Notes: generated by a model from the letters alone, not told the origin. Shown: positions 26,982-36,775, numbered from the stretch's first letter. The stretch is DNA of 64,000 nucleotides from Arcobacter sp. (GCA_002869535.1 PKUK01000003.1:91381-155380), one strand, 5' to 3'. Numbers and translations are program-made.

Positions 26982-27356
26982 TTATGCACTTAAAACAGTT
27001 TCTAACTTTTTCTCAATATTTTCCATAGAGCTAAATGGCTTCATTATATAATGAGTTGCTCCATTTTTGTGGGCTTTTAAAACTCTATCAAGAGTTGAAC
27101 TTGCAGTCATCATAATAACTTTTATTCCAGGATTCTTTTTGACTATCTTATCTAAAGCTTCAAGTCCATCCATTTGTGGCATAACAATATCTAAAAAGAC
27201 TACATCTATCTTAGAGTCAATATTATCAATAGCAGTAAGAGGATTAGAATAAGTAGAGATATTATACTTTTTACTTCTTGACAGAGACTTTTGTAACATA
27301 TCAATTATTTCTCGTGTATCATCAACAATAGCTATATTATAAATTTTATCATTCAT
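26982..27356 (-). CDS. Single-domain response regulator (CheY-like)
   Basis: A 124-residue receiver without an output domain. Key residues are intact: acidic pair in IAIVDDTRE, phosphoacceptor Asp in VVFLDIVMPQMDG, Thr in IMMTASS and Lys in YIMKPFS. It lies between a chemoreceptor upstream (11 bases) and a histidine kinase downstream (adjacent), so it could relay from the kinase to another protein, or belong to a chemoreceptor-linked pathway. It is not clearly CheY itself. Confidence 0.93.
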   Translation of the reverse strand: MNDKIYNIAIVDDTREIIDMLQKSLSRSKKYNISTYSNPLTAIDNIDSKIDVVFLDIVMPQMDGLEALDKIVKKNPGIKVIMMTASSTLDRVLKAHKNGATHYIMKPFSSMENIEKKLETVLSA

Positions 27357-27367
27357 TATCTATCCTT

Positions 27368-28771
27368 TTATTTTTTTTCAAATAATTTATTAGCAGCATC
27401 ATGCATTAGGTGTTCATTTTTTTCTTCTAAAATTTTATCTAAATACTCAAATACACCAGCACTTGCTTCTTCTATTTTTTGTATTTTATTCTCGATAACT
27501 TCTGTTGTACATATTTCATCTTTACTAGAACACTCTGTTGCAAGTTCATTTGCATTGTCATGTACAGCTTTATGGTAAGGTTCTAGTTGTTTATATGATT
27601 TAACAAAGCTAAATTCTGTTTTTCCAAGTCCATTTTCATACCATTTACCAAGTCTACAATTATGGTGATCTACTCCATTAAAGCCGTTTGGTTCACCAAA
27701 CAGTAGTTTATATAAATTATTTTTGTAAATAATATGATCTAATTTTGCTAGATTAATGAAAATTTTATTACTAATACTTTCCACTTCAAAAACAGACCGG
27801 CTAGAATTTTTCTCAAAACCATTCATTAACTTAATTAGTTCATCTACTCTTGATTTTGTTTCATCTACAGATTTTGCAATTTGGTCTGAACTATTTTTTA
27901 TATTTACAGTCTCATTTTGAATTAAATCAACTACACTTTTTATCTCTTTTGCAGCTTCTGCACTTCTTGTTGCTAGATTTCTAACCTCTTGTGCAACTAC
28001 GGCAAATCCTTTACCTGCTTCTCCTGCAGTTGCTGCTTCAACTGCAGCATTAAGTGATAAAATATTTGTTTGAAAAGCAATTGCTTCTATCATGGTTATA
28101 ACCGATGAAATATTTTTACTATTTTCCACAAGATTATGTACCATAGTATTTTCTGATTGAATATGATTTTGTATACTTGCTGTATCTTTTACAATACTTT
28201 GTGTTAAATTAAGACCAAGGTGTGAGCCATCAGCTGTCTCTTTTGATTCTGTCATCATCGAGCTTAAGTCATCTAATAAACTAACATAAACTGTTTGGGT
28301 AGAAGTTAAGGCATTTCCAATATTTTCACTATTATATTTAGTAATAGAGCTATTTTCTGCATCTTTTATTGATACTTTTGTAAGTATTGCAATATTTACA
28401 TTATCAAATTTTTGAAATGTTATTTTTGCTTCACAATCACCTAGCACTATTGTAGATGCCCCTTCAGTTATTGCGTTTACTATTAAAGAGCTATCTTCAA
28501 TATGCGAAGCTGCTCTATCATTTTTAAAGATTTCATTCATATTTTTATCAAATGCAATAAGCCCCTCTTCATATGAAGATTTAGAAATATTTTTGTAAAT
28601 CTCTAATTTTTTTTGTAGATTTTCTATTTCATTTTTATGTTTATCTTCATTTTCTCTTTGAAGTGATTCAAACTGGGATTTTTGAGAGTTTAAACTATTA
28701 TTTAACTCTTCTACCTCTTTTTTTAATTTAGCAATTTCTAAATCTTTTTCTTTACTGTTACCAAAAAACAT
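27368..28771 (-). CDS. Soluble chemoreceptor with C-terminal zinc-binding (CZB) domain
   Basis: A 467-residue methyl-accepting chemotaxis-type protein without membrane helices. The N-terminal coiled coil (about 8-65) leads into a small domain (about 65-150), then the signalling hairpin with tip [20 protein letters not shown] and [14 protein letters not shown]. The C-terminus is a CZB domain: His in [27 protein letters not shown], and a later His in YHKAVHDNA, a zinc site of the kind used to sense oxidants such as hypochlorite. It heads a leftward run with a receiver, a histidine kinase and a DsrE-like protein. A palindrome 50 bases upstream may be its operator. Confidence 0.93.
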   Translation of the reverse strand: MFFGNSKEKDLEIAKLKKEVEELNNSLNSQKSQFESLQRENEDKHKNEIENLQKKLEIYKNISKSSYEEGLIAFDKNMNEIFKNDRAASHIEDSSLIVNAITEGASTIVLGDCEAKITFQKFDNVNIAILTKVSIKDAENSSITKYNSENIGNALTSTQTVYVSLLDDLSSMMTESKETADGSHLGLNLTQSIVKDTASIQNHIQSENTMVHNLVENSKNISSVITMIEAIAFQTNILSLNAAVEAATAGEAGKGFAVVAQEVRNLATRSAEAAKEIKSVVDLIQNETVNIKNSSDQIAKSVDETKSRVDELIKLMNGFEKNSSRSVFEVESISNKIFINLAKLDHIIYKNNLYKLLFGEPNGFNGVDHHNCRLGKWYENGLGKTEFSFVKSYKQLEPYHKAVHDNANELATECSSKDEICTTEVIENKIQKIEEASAGVFEYLDKILEEKNEHLMHDAANKLFEKK

Positions 28772-28821
28772 TATTATCTCCTATATTGCAAAAATAATAT
28801 CAAAAGTAAACTTAGTTTAAT

Positions 28822-28847
28822 AAGTATAAAATGCCTATTTTATACTT
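28822..28847. promoter_or_regulatory. Perfect 11-bp-arm palindrome between divergent genes
   Basis: AAGTATAAAAT and ATTTTATACTT are exact inverted copies around GCCT. It lies 50 bases upstream of the chemoreceptor start and 96 bases upstream of the small membrane protein, in a region with both promoters. An operator is the simplest reading; the binding protein is unknown. Confidence 0.5.
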
Positions 28848-28943
28848 CTGTCATTGTTTTTCTATTATATTTTGACATTTTAGTTTAATGAAAAAAATTT
28901 TAGCTATAATTTTTCTTTATACATAAAAGGGGTTAAATAATTA

Positions 28944-29240
28944 ATGAAAAACAGTGATCAAATAATAATACTAATAATTACATTCTTAGCAGCGGGATTA
29001 ACATGGAAAATGGTTTTTGATTTTTATAAAACAAAACTACACAAAATATTTACACATCTAATCTCAGTTATTACAGCATCATTTATGCTTTTATCAACAA
29101 CATTTTTATTTATGAATAAAGATTATCAACGTGGTGGGACTGAGCCTGAGATGATTTTAAGTGCACAATCATTTGCAATACTTTTTGCAATGCTATTTGT
29201 TATCTTTATATGCTTTAAATATATTCCTTCAAGAAAATAG
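28944..29240 (+). CDS. Small membrane protein of unknown function
   Basis: A 98-residue protein with three hydrophobic helices (about 6-26, 36-57 and 73-94) and short charged loops (MNKDYQRGGTEPE between helices 2 and 3). AAGGGG precedes the ATG. The next gene begins directly after its TAG, so the two form a pair. I recognise no family. Confidence 0.7.
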   Translation: MKNSDQIIILIITFLAAGLTWKMVFDFYKTKLHKIFTHLISVITASFMLLSTTFLFMNKDYQRGGTEPEMILSAQSFAILFAMLFVIFICFKYIPSRK

Positions 29241-29438
29241 ATGTTTTTTTTAATCCCAGAAGATAAACGAGTACTAATATTTTATATCTTAGTAATTCTA
29301 ACTGGGATTTTCTTGGAGTACTTAGATATTATTGCTACTGAGAAATTCGTAGGAATAGTAATCCTTATTGCCATTGTTTTTTTTGTAATAAGAACTCTTA
29401 TTTTTGGATATTGCACAAAAAATTGTGATGAAGAATAA
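29241..29438 (+). CDS. Small membrane protein of unknown function
   Basis: A 65-residue protein with two hydrophobic helices (about 9-25 and 34-55) and a short tail GYCTKNCDEE holding two Cys four residues apart. It starts at the base after the previous stop, so it depends on translational coupling. The two genes lie just upstream of an iron-related block, but nothing in the sequence ties them to it. Confidence 0.6.
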   Translation: MFFLIPEDKRVLIFYILVILTGIFLEYLDIIATEKFVGIVILIAIVFFVIRTLIFGYCTKNCDEE

Positions 29439-29561
29439 TCTTTACTGATAACAACTATCAATATTAACATTAATTTAAGTTTACTTTCTATAGTATTTTA
29501 ATAATTATTATCAAAAACAAAAATATTGTTTGAAAATAAACTTAAAATTAAAGGAAATATC

Positions 29562-29891
29562 ATGAGTGTTTTAGTTATTGGAGGGGATAAAATATCAACC
29601 ATTATATCCACATTACATGAACTAGGGGTGAGTTCTGTTAAGCACTGGGATGCAAGAAAAAAATCATCTGCACCAAAGAAAAAGATTCCACAAAATACAG
29701 ATTGTATTATTATGTTAACTTCATTTTTAAACCATAATGTTATGCATAAATATAAAAATATAGCAAAAAAACAAAATATTCCATATATTTGTACAAAGCA
29801 TTCATCTACTTGTGTTCATGACGAATACAAAAAAATGATTGATGCAAGCAATTGTGAAAATTGTGATAAAGTTTGTGAAGCAAAAAAATGA
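29562..29891 (+). CDS. DUF2325 family protein
   Basis: A 109-residue cytoplasmic protein of the DUF2325 family (function unknown). I take the ATG at 29562 (MSVLVIGGDKI), which has AAAGG upstream, not the TTG 36 bases earlier. The fold begins with a Rossmann-like strand VLVIGGDKI, then HWDARKKSS, DCIIMLTSFLNH and ICTKHSSTC. The tail has four Cys (CENCDKVC plus the one in STC), suggesting metal binding. Just upstream, TAATAATTATTATC (29499-29512) resembles a Fur box, and fur and feoAB lie downstream, so an iron role is plausible. Confidence 0.85.
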   Translation: MSVLVIGGDKISTIISTLHELGVSSVKHWDARKKSSAPKKKIPQNTDCIIMLTSFLNHNVMHKYKNIAKKQNIPYICTKHSSTCVHDEYKKMIDASNCENCDKVCEAKK

Positions 29892-29962
29892 AAATAATTA
29901 AAAATATAGAAAAATTAAAAAAAGCTATAAAGCATAACTTATACTTACAGTCTATAGAGTAA
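29888..29962 (+). CDS. Possible 24-residue small protein coupled to the DUF2325 gene
   Basis: An ATG overlaps the DUF2325 stop (ATGA) and opens a 24-codon frame encoding a basic, amphipathic peptide (MKIIKNIEKLKKAIKHNLYL...). The stop lies inside the left arm of the fur-side hairpin. The stop-start overlap favours translation, but the frame is short and AT-rich, so it may be chance. Confidence 0.25.
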   Translation: MKIIKNIEKLKKAIKHNLYLQSIE

Positions 29963-29988
29963 TATTTAAGGGAAATCCTTAAATATTA
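29960..29988. terminator. Hairpin between the DUF2325 gene and fur
   Basis: TAATATTTAAGG and CCTTAAATATTA are exact inverted copies around GAAAT. It lies between converging genes and covers the fur stop codon, so it can end transcription from both sides. Confidence 0.6.
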
Positions 29989-30432
29989 TTGACAATTAGA
30001 ACAATTACCTAAAAGTTGCATTACATGACTTGTAATTTTAAAGCCATTATCTTTTGCAATTTTCTCTTGTTTTTTCTCTATTTCTTCATCCATAAATTCA
30101 ATTATTTTGCCACAACTTACACAGATAAGATGGTCATGATGTTTTTTAGAGTTTGATTCATATTTTTTTCCATCAGTTCCAAAAGTAATAGAAGTAATTA
30201 AATGAACTTCTTCTAAAAAAGACAGAGATCTATAAACAGTTGCAATACCTATATTTGAGTCAGGATTTGCAAGTTTTACTTCATGGTAAACCTCTTCTGC
30301 AGTTAAATGCCCCTTTGCTTTTAAAAGAACTTCAAGAACAATTTCTCTTTGTTCTGTATATTTTAATCCTCTTTGCTTAACTATTTTTTTTAATTCATCT
30401 TTAATATCGTCAAATTTATTGTCTTTGCTAAT
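29986..30432 (-). CDS. fur: Ferric uptake regulator with a non-standard ATT start
   Basis: A 148-residue metalloregulator. The DNA-binding part has LKYTEQREIVLEVL and a recognition region NIGIATVYRSLSFLEE; the metal part has KKHHDHLICVSCGKIIEF, and the tail ends GNCSNCQ, giving two CxxC zinc pairs. It closely matches Campylobacter Fur in layout (GIATVYR, HHDH, HLICxxCGKIIEF, GFKxTxHxMQL). No ATG, GTG or TTG lies at the N-terminus: the frame is bounded upstream by a TAA, and AAAGGA stands eight bases before an ATT (30430-30432). Either ATT is a weak start, as in infC, or an ATG has become ATT. Fur represses iron uptake such as the divergent feoAB. Confidence 0.88.
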   Translation of the reverse strand: MSKDNKFDDIKDELKKIVKQRGLKYTEQREIVLEVLLKAKGHLTAEEVYHEVKLANPDSNIGIATVYRSLSFLEEVHLITSITFGTDGKKYESNSKKHHDHLICVSCGKIIEFMDEEIEKKQEKIAKDNGFKITSHVMQLLGNCSNCQ

Positions 30433-30492
30433 CTGTAATATCCTTTTGATTTAAACATAAGAGTATAACAAATTAAATTAAAAAAATCAAAC

Positions 30493-30507
30493 TGATAATT
30501 AGTATCA
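30493..30507. promoter_or_regulatory. Candidate Fur box between fur and feoA
   Basis: TGATAATTAGTATCA is a short inverted repeat (TGATA / TATCA) that resembles half of the classical GATAATGATAATCATTATC box. It lies 65 bases upstream of feoA in the region divergent with fur, where iron-dependent repression of both genes would be expected. Confidence 0.45.
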
Positions 30508-30571
30508 CTTAAGTACTTATTTAATTACTCTGGAATACAATATGCACTTATGTCTTAAATAAAGAGGAAAT

Positions 30572-30808
30572 ATGAATTTAAGTGAATTACAAAAAGGCGA
30601 ATGTGGAATCATTACAAAAGTAACTGCAGCACAAGTTTTAAAATCAAGATTAAACTCTTTTGGAATAACAAAAGGTGCAACTATTTATGTAATAGAACAA
30701 ACCATGTCAAAAAATACAATCGAAATTAGACTACATAGTACTAAAATAGCTCTTAGAATAAATGAAGCAAAAACCATCGAAGTAGAAAGAAGTGAATGCG
30801 AAATTTAG
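30572..30808 (+). CDS. feoA: Ferrous iron transport protein A
   Basis: A 78-residue SH3-like cytoplasmic protein that supports FeoB. Family features are MNLSELQKGECGIITKV, then LKSRLNSFGITKGATIYV and a final beta segment IALRINEAKTIEV. Length is normal (about 75-80). AGAGG precedes the ATG, and the gene overlaps the feoB start by 13 bases, giving coupled translation. Confidence 0.95.
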   Translation: MNLSELQKGECGIITKVTAAQVLKSRLNSFGITKGATIYVIEQTMSKNTIEIRLHSTKIALRINEAKTIEVERSECEI

Positions 30809-32913
30809 ATGAAAATAAATTAATAAAAATTGCCCTTGTAGGGCAGCCAAATGTTGGAAAATCGATGCTTATTAATTCGATTTCCAATTCAAAATTAAAA
30901 GTTGGAAATTTTTCTGGTGTAACAGTTGAAAAAAAGCAAATAGAATTTAAATACAATGATTATCTTTTCCAAATTACAGATTTACCTGGCTCATACTCTT
31001 TAAATGAATATACAATTGAAGAAAAAGTCACTAAAAGCTACCTTGAAAAGGGGGATTATGACATTATTTTAAATGTCCTGGACTCTACTAATTTAGAAAG
31101 AAACTTATACTTAACTACAGAATTATTAGCCTTAGATAAGAAAATGGTTATTGCCTTAAATATGAGTGATGAAGCAGATTATGAAGGCTTAGTTATAGAT
31201 GAAAATCAATTAAGTAAAATCATTGGAAAACCATGTGTAAAAACATCTGCTAAAAATATAACGGGAATAGATACTTTAATAAAAACTTTAATTGAAAAAT
31301 ATAATTCTCCTAAATTTGAATCTAAACTAATTTTTTCTAATGTAATGGAAGAAGAGATATCAAATATAAAAACACTTTTAATAGAAAAAAAATATAAAAG
31401 TGATGTTCACTATAGAGAAGTAGCAATAAAACTTTTACAAGAAGATAAAAAGACTTTTTTAAAGTTTCATGATGAACCCATTTGGATAGAACTTCAACCT
31501 TTGCTAAATGAAGCATTTGAACATATTTACTTACACTATAATACAAAAGATTTAGATGAGATATTTGCCGATGAGAAAAATGCCTTTGCAAGAGGTGCAA
31601 CACAAGAAGTTATAACTTAAAAAAAAGAGTATGAAAAAGACTTAAGTTCTAAAATAGACTCATTTTTAATAAATAAAATTTTAGGTATCCCTATATTTTT
31701 ATTTTTTATGTGGGGACTTTTTCAACTTACCTTTGAACTAGGTAGCATACCAATGGATATCATTGACTCTTTTTTTGCCTCCCTTATTGATGGAACAAAA
31801 AATATACTTGGAGAAAATGAGCTCTCATCTTTAATTGGTGATGGAATTATTGCAGGTGTTGGAGCAGTGATTTTATTTGTGCCAAATATTGTAATACTAT
31901 TTTTTGGAATTGCATTACTTGAAACAACTGGTTATATGAGTAGAGTTGCTTTTTTACTTGATGGATTTTTTCACAAATTTGGACTTCATGGGAAGTCATT
32001 TATTCCTTTAGTTACTGGATTTGGATGTTCTGTTCCAGCTTACATGGCTGCCCGTACACTTAAAAATGATAGAGATAGACTATTGACCTTGTTTATTATT
32101 GGATTTATGTCTTGTGGGGCTAGGCTTCCAATATATGTACTTTTTACAGGGGCTTTTTTTGGAGGTGAAAATGCTGGTAATATCCTCTTTTTAATATATA
32201 TCACAGGGGCTATATTAGGTCTTTTTGCAGCTAAACTTTTAAAGATAACAGTTTTCAAAAGTGAAGATGAACCTTTTGTAATGGAGATGCCAAAATATAG
32301 ATTGCCAACTATGAAACTTGTTTGGCATACTGTTTCAAATCAAGCTTTAATGTATCTAAAAAAAGCAGGGACATATATCTTAGCTGCATCTGTTCTTATT
32401 TGGTTTGCTTCAAACTATCCAAAACATGAAGAGTATGAAGCAAAAATCAATACCCAAATAGAACAAACAGAAGATGAAACAAAAAAACAAGCTTTAGAAA
32501 ATAGTTTAGTTCAGTATAATTTGGAAAACTCATATTTAGGAATTGTAGGAAAGTTTTCACAACCATTTTTTGAACCTTTAGGTTTTGATTGGAGAATGAC
32601 AGTAGCACTAGAGACTGGTTTAGCAGCTAAAGAAATAGTAGTTTCTACTTTAGGAATTCTTTATGGTTTAGGGGATGAGTTAACAGAAGAGAGTGAAACA
32701 CTACTTAATAAGATTAAAAATAATATACCAGTAACATCAGCACTTTCATTTATAATGTTTGTAATGATTTATATACCTTGTTTAGCGGCATCAATGGTTT
32801 TTGCAAGGGAAGCTGGAGGGTGGAAGTATTTAGTTTATCTTTTTATTTTTACAACAAGTACAGCGTGGGTTTTATCTTTTATAACTTATAATATCGCAAA
32901 AGTGGTTATGTAA
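30796..32913 (+). pseudogene. feoB: Ferrous iron transporter FeoB with an in-frame ochre stop
   Basis: The full 705-codon frame encodes FeoB, the membrane GTPase-coupled Fe(II) importer. The G domain is intact (GQPNVGKSMLI, DLPGSYSL, NMSD) and is followed by the helical regulator domain; after the stop come the Gate/core membrane regions (VTGFGCSVPAYMAARTL, GFMSCGARLPIYVL, GLAAKEIVVSTLGILYG, PCLAASMVFAREAGGWK). A TAA at 31618-31620 (codon 275) separates RGATQEVIT from KKEYEKDLSSKID in the same frame; GAA or CAA to TAA explains it. The stop would leave a soluble G-domain protein and no transporter. Reinitiation at the internal ATG at 31708 would begin inside the first helix. Confidence 0.9.
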
Positions 32914-32929
32914 AATATTTTTTACGTAA

Positions 32930-33268
32930 CTACTCTTCTTCTTTAATTTCAAAAGTTGTATTAAAAACTTGATCTTTATCTATTACTCTGAAATTCCAAA
33001 CACCCATTTCTCTGCCACTTAAATATCTAAAATCATAAACAGAACCATGACCTGACGGGAAAAGAACTTTTCTAGTTCTTGATACTTCACCTTCTGGATT
33101 AATCCATTCCATTGTTACAAATTTATCTTCGATTGATCGCTCTGTCATATATTTACAAATAATTGAGTTTTCTTCTTTTATAACTAAACAATCAACTTCG
33201 CTACCAATATAATCACTTCCAAGACAAGATGAGATTATCAGGAATGCAGTTAATAATATTTTTTTCAT
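32930..33268 (-). CDS. Secreted or periplasmic protein of unknown function
   Basis: A 112-residue protein with a signal peptide (MKKILLTAFLIISSCLGS). The Cys in SSCLGS could be a lipobox, but the context is imperfect. The mature part is beta-rich with two further Cys (EVDCLVIKEENSIICKY), probably a disulfide, and ends FNTTFEIKEEE. Sequence such as EWINPEGEVSRTRKVLFPSG and GVWNFRVIDKD suggests an Ig-like sandwich. It converges on feoB and precedes bpt's stop side on the same strand; no function is assigned. Confidence 0.75.
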   Translation of the reverse strand: MKKILLTAFLIISSCLGSDYIGSEVDCLVIKEENSIICKYMTERSIEDKFVTMEWINPEGEVSRTRKVLFPSGHGSVYDFRYLSGREMGVWNFRVIDKDQVFNTTFEIKEEE

Positions 33269-33303
33269 TTTTATCCTTAAAATAATCGTGCAATACAGTT
33301 TTA

Positions 33304-34041
33304 TTATACCTTATATTTACTCCAAATAGTGTCCTCATCTAAAGAGGCCCTATTTTCTAGTACTTCAAAAGGTGTGAATGCTTCTTTATATCCCATAGAA
33401 AAATGATTTTTTATCCAATAACCCAAATAAATATATGGTATATTTAGCTGTTTTGCAACTTTTATTTGTGCCAATATGGAAAATTTTCCAATTGATAATT
33501 TTTCATAATCATGATCATAAAAACAATATATGGATGAAATAGAGTTTGGTAAAATATCTGTTAATGCAACACCTATTAGTTTATCGTCTCGCATATATAA
33601 AAACTCTTTTGTAAAAGATGCTTTTCCTTCTACATATGACCTGCTATACTCTATTGGCTCTATTGGAGAATATGGCCATGCTTTTTTATCATTCATATAT
33701 TTATGGTATTTGTCATATAAATTTAAATGGTCAATTGAGATTGACGGAGGCTGAATATATACTTTTGTATCTTTATTTTTTGCCAATACTCGTTTTTCTG
33801 ATTTAGAAAATTTATAGTTTGCCACATCAATTCTAATACTTATACATTTTGTACAATTTTTACACTCTGGAACAAAATGCATTCTACCAAATCTTCTCCA
33901 TCCATGCTCAAGCATGTTTTGATAATCTTCTGGCGTACAGTTCTTTAAGTATCTATATCTTATATCAGATATTTCATCATCAAAATAAGAACAATCTTTG
34001 TTATTCTCAACAAATTCTACTTCATCGTTTATTAATTGCAT
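33304..34041 (-). CDS. bpt: Aspartate/glutamate leucyltransferase
   Basis: A 245-residue tRNA-protein transferase of the arginyltransferase-like (Ate1/Bpt) family, which adds Leu to proteins with N-terminal Asp or Glu and so feeds them to ClpS/ClpAP, both encoded in this window. The N-terminal Cys motif is ECKNCTKCISIRID; the C-terminal acyltransferase part has ISSIYCFYDHDYEKLSIGKF, YLGYWIKNHFSMGYK and a final AFTPFEVL. Length is normal. It follows trpA by two bases. Confidence 0.95.
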   Translation of the reverse strand: MQLINDEVEFVENNKDCSYFDDEISDIRYRYLKNCTPEDYQNMLEHGWRRFGRMHFVPECKNCTKCISIRIDVANYKFSKSEKRVLAKNKDTKVYIQPPSISIDHLNLYDKYHKYMNDKKAWPYSPIEPIEYSRSYVEGKASFTKEFLYMRDDKLIGVALTDILPNSISSIYCFYDHDYEKLSIGKFSILAQIKVAKQLNIPYIYLGYWIKNHFSMGYKEAFTPFEVLENRASLDEDTIWSKYKV

Positions 34042-34043
34042 TA

Positions 34044-34784
34044 CTACTCGTTTATTTTTTCTTTTATCTCTTTTGCTATTGCAGTTATTTTTTTAATTTT
34101 TTCACTATTACTTAAACTATCATCTATCAAATGTTTTACAAAGGCAGAGCCAACAATTACGCCATCTACACCTTTTACTTTCTCTTTTGCTGTATTTTCA
34201 TAAACTCCAAAACCAATATATAATGGTGTTTGTGTATATTTTTTAACATTTTTTATGATAGTTGTCAAGTCTTCTGCTTGTCCACTACCTGTAATACCTG
34301 CATAAGCAACCAAATAAACAAATTCACTAGAGTTTTCAACAACTTTTTTTATCCTTGCTTCATCATGTGTTGGAGCTACGAATGAGATTAAAGATTGATT
34401 ATATTCTTTAGCTAAATTTTGATATTTAAGTGCTTCTTCATATGGTAAATCAGGAATAATTGCACCTTTTACTCCACACTCTTGTGCTTTTGTAAAAAAC
34501 TGCTCTACACCCAAATGATAAAATGGATTTGCATATCCCATCCACAATGTTCTAATCTCTGGTGCTATTTTTGCAGATACTTCAAATAAATCTTTTAATT
34601 TAAAACCATTTTCTAAAGCAATTAAATTTGCTTTTTCGATTACTGGACCATCTGCAACAGGGTCTGAAAAAGGTATACCTAATTCTAAAATATCAACACC
34701 AGCCTGCCCCATAGAGAGTGCTAAATCTACTGTAAAATTATTTTCAGGTAGTGATGATGTAATATATCCAACAAGTTTTTTCAA
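34044..34784 (-). CDS. trpA: Tryptophan synthase alpha chain
   Basis: A 246-residue TIM-barrel subunit that cleaves indole-3-glycerol phosphate to indole. The catalytic Glu lies in DILELGIPFSDPVADGPVIE, the Asp in GAIIPDLPYEEA, and the phosphate site in YAGITGSGQ and GFGVYENT. Length is slightly short but normal for the group. No other trp gene is next to it, a common scattering in Campylobacterota. It is upstream of bpt on the same transcript. Confidence 0.95.
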   Translation of the reverse strand: MKKLVGYITSSLPENNFTVDLALSMGQAGVDILELGIPFSDPVADGPVIEKANLIALENGFKLKDLFEVSAKIAPEIRTLWMGYANPFYHLGVEQFFTKAQECGVKGAIIPDLPYEEALKYQNLAKEYNQSLISFVAPTHDEARIKKVVENSSEFVYLVAYAGITGSGQAEDLTTIIKNVKKYTQTPLYIGFGVYENTAKEKVKGVDGVIVGSAFVKHLIDDSLSNSEKIKKITAIAKEIKEKINE

Positions 34785-34946
34785 AATATTATCCTAATAA
34801 AATATTAATTTTAGATTATTTTATCTAATTTTATCTTGCATAGATATGAGAAAAGTATTTAATCACGCCATTTAACTTTTCTCAATTTTTCAAAAAAAAG
34901 GATATTTTAGATACAATTATTACTTATAAATTTCAAGGATTATTCA

Positions 34947-35756
34947 GTGAGTATTATTAAAAATGATTTTGAGAAGATGAATATTACAAAAATAAAAAAA
35001 GCTAAAAATAATAAAAAATTGACAATGATAACAGCCTATGATGCCCTATTTGCAAAACTTTTTGAAGAGATTGCAGATATTATTTTAGTGGGGGATAGTT
35101 TAAATATGAGTTTTGCTGGAAAACCGGATACCTTATCAGCAACACTAGAACAAATGATTTACCATACAAACGCTGTTTGTACAGGTGCAAAAAAAGCCTT
35201 TGTTGTACTTGATATGCCTTTTGGAACTTATATAAACAAAGATGAAGCCCTTAAAAATGCTGTAAGAGTTTATCAAGAGACAAATGCAGCTGCAATAAAA
35301 ATAGAAGGTGGAGAAGATAGAGCTAGTATAGTTGAACATCTTACAAAAAACTCTATTGCTGTTATGGGACACATTGGGCTTATGCCTCAATATGTAAGAA
35401 GTGAAGGTGGCTATAAAGTAAGAGGTAAAACTAAAGAAGATAAAGAGCAACTTATTCGTGATGCAATTGCTATTGAGAAAGCTGGTGCATTTTGTATAGT
35501 AATTGAAGGTGTTATGAGTGATGTTGCAAAAGAGATTACCCAAGCTGTTTCTATTCCCACAATAGGAATAGGTGCTGGTAAAGATACTGATGGTCAAGTT
35601 TTAGTATGGTCTGATATGTTAGGATTTTTTGAAGAGTTTAAACCAAAATTTGTAAGACACTATTTAGATGGTGCTAGCCTTGTAAAAGAAGCTACATCAA
35701 ACTATAGAACTGATGTACAAAACAAATCTTTTCCAAGTAAAGATGAGGAATACTAA
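34947..35756 (+). CDS. panB: 3-methyl-2-oxobutanoate hydroxymethyltransferase
   Basis: A 269-residue enzyme of pantothenate synthesis. [50 protein letters not shown] and [19 protein letters not shown] are family signatures, including metal-binding Asp residues. I use the GTG at 34947, with AAGGA seven bases upstream, over an ATG ten codons later that has no clear ribosome-binding site. ruvB begins two bases after its stop. Confidence 0.96.
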   Translation: MSIIKNDFEKMNITKIKKAKNNKKLTMITAYDALFAKLFEEIADIILVGDSLNMSFAGKPDTLSATLEQMIYHTNAVCTGAKKAFVVLDMPFGTYINKDEALKNAVRVYQETNAAAIKIEGGEDRASIVEHLTKNSIAVMGHIGLMPQYVRSEGGYKVRGKTKEDKEQLIRDAIAIEKAGAFCIVIEGVMSDVAKEITQAVSIPTIGIGAGKDTDGQVLVWSDMLGFFEEFKPKFVRHYLDGASLVKEATSNYRTDVQNKSFPSKDEEY

Positions 35757-35758
35757 AA

Positions 35759-36775
35759 GTGGATGATAGATTAGTAGATGTAGAACAAATATCTTTTGAA
35801 GATGAAAGTACGGAAGTAAGTTTACGACCATCTTCTTGGGATGACTATATTGGTCAAGAAAAAATCAAAAAAAACCTAAGAGTTTTTATAGATGCAAGTA
35901 GAAAAAGAGCTGAAGCCCTTGACCACATCCTATTTTATGGACCACCAGGTCTTGGTAAAACAACTCTTTCATATCTAATCTCAAATGAGATGAACTCAAA
36001 TATAAAAATTACAGCTGGTCCCATGATAGAAAAATCAGGAGACTTAGCTGCAATTTTAACAAACCTTGATGAGGGAGATATCCTTTTTATAGATGAGATA
36101 CATCGTCTAAGCCCTGCAGTTGAAGAGATACTTTATCCTGCTATGGAGGACTATAGACTTGATATCATAATTGGAAGTGGACCAGCAGCACAGACTGTAA
36201 AAATCGATCTTCCAAGATTTACACTCATTGGTGCAACTACGCGAGCTGGAATGTTATCAAACCCTTTAAGAGAGAGATTTGGTATGCATTTTAGAATGCA
36301 ATTTTACACCCATCTTGAATTATCAAAAATTATTCAAAAAGCCGGTGTAAAACTAGATAAAGAGTGTGATAATGATGCTAGTTTAGAAATAGCCAGAAGA
36401 AGTAGAGGAACACCTAGAATTGCTCTGAGACTACTTAGACGTGTGAGAGATTTTGCAGAAGTTGAAAATGAACAATTAATTAAATTAGCTAGATGTAACT
36501 ATGCCCTTGATGAACTAGGTGTAAATGAAACAGGTTTTGATGAGATGGATATTAACCTTTTAGAACTACTTGTTACAAACAAAGGAAAACCCATGGGTCT
36601 TTCTACTATTGCAGCAGCACTTAGTGAAGATGAAGGTACTATAGAAGATGCAATAGAGCCTTACCTACTTGCAAATGGATATATAGAAAGAACTGCAAGG
36701 GGAAGAATTGCTAGTGTAAAAACATATGAACTCTTTAGACTTACAGCTCCTAAAAGTGAAGGTAAACTATTTTGA
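35759..36775 (+). CDS. ruvB: Holliday junction branch migration helicase RuvB
   Basis: A 338-residue AAA+ motor. Walker [17 protein letters not shown], Walker [11 protein letters not shown], sensor 1 LIGATTRAG and the arginine finger region NPLRERFG are intact; the C-terminal winged helix includes [14 protein letters not shown] and [12 protein letters not shown]. It begins with GTG, directly after panB, and is followed by a membrane protein whose TTG start overlaps the ruvB stop. Confidence 0.98.
   Translation: MDDRLVDVEQISFEDESTEVSLRPSSWDDYIGQEKIKKNLRVFIDASRKRAEALDHILFYGPPGLGKTTLSYLISNEMNSNIKITAGPMIEKSGDLAAILTNLDEGDILFIDEIHRLSPAVEEILYPAMEDYRLDIIIGSGPAAQTVKIDLPRFTLIGATTRAGMLSNPLRERFGMHFRMQFYTHLELSKIIQKAGVKLDKECDNDASLEIARRSRGTPRIALRLLRRVRDFAEVENEQLIKLARCNYALDELGVNETGFDEMDINLLELLVTNKGKPMGLSTIAAALSEDEGTIEDAIEPYLLANGYIERTARGRIASVKTYELFRLTAPKSEGKLF

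Noticed and set aside
31618..31710. Natural split of FeoB into two proteins
   Set aside because: No ribosome-binding site or start codon is placed just after the TAA; the next ATG is inside the first membrane helix.
35145..35597. A 150-codon minus-strand frame inside panB
   Set aside because: Its sequence is rich in Tyr, Ser, Thr, Phe and Cys, as expected for an antisense shadow, and it lies wholly within a well-supported gene.
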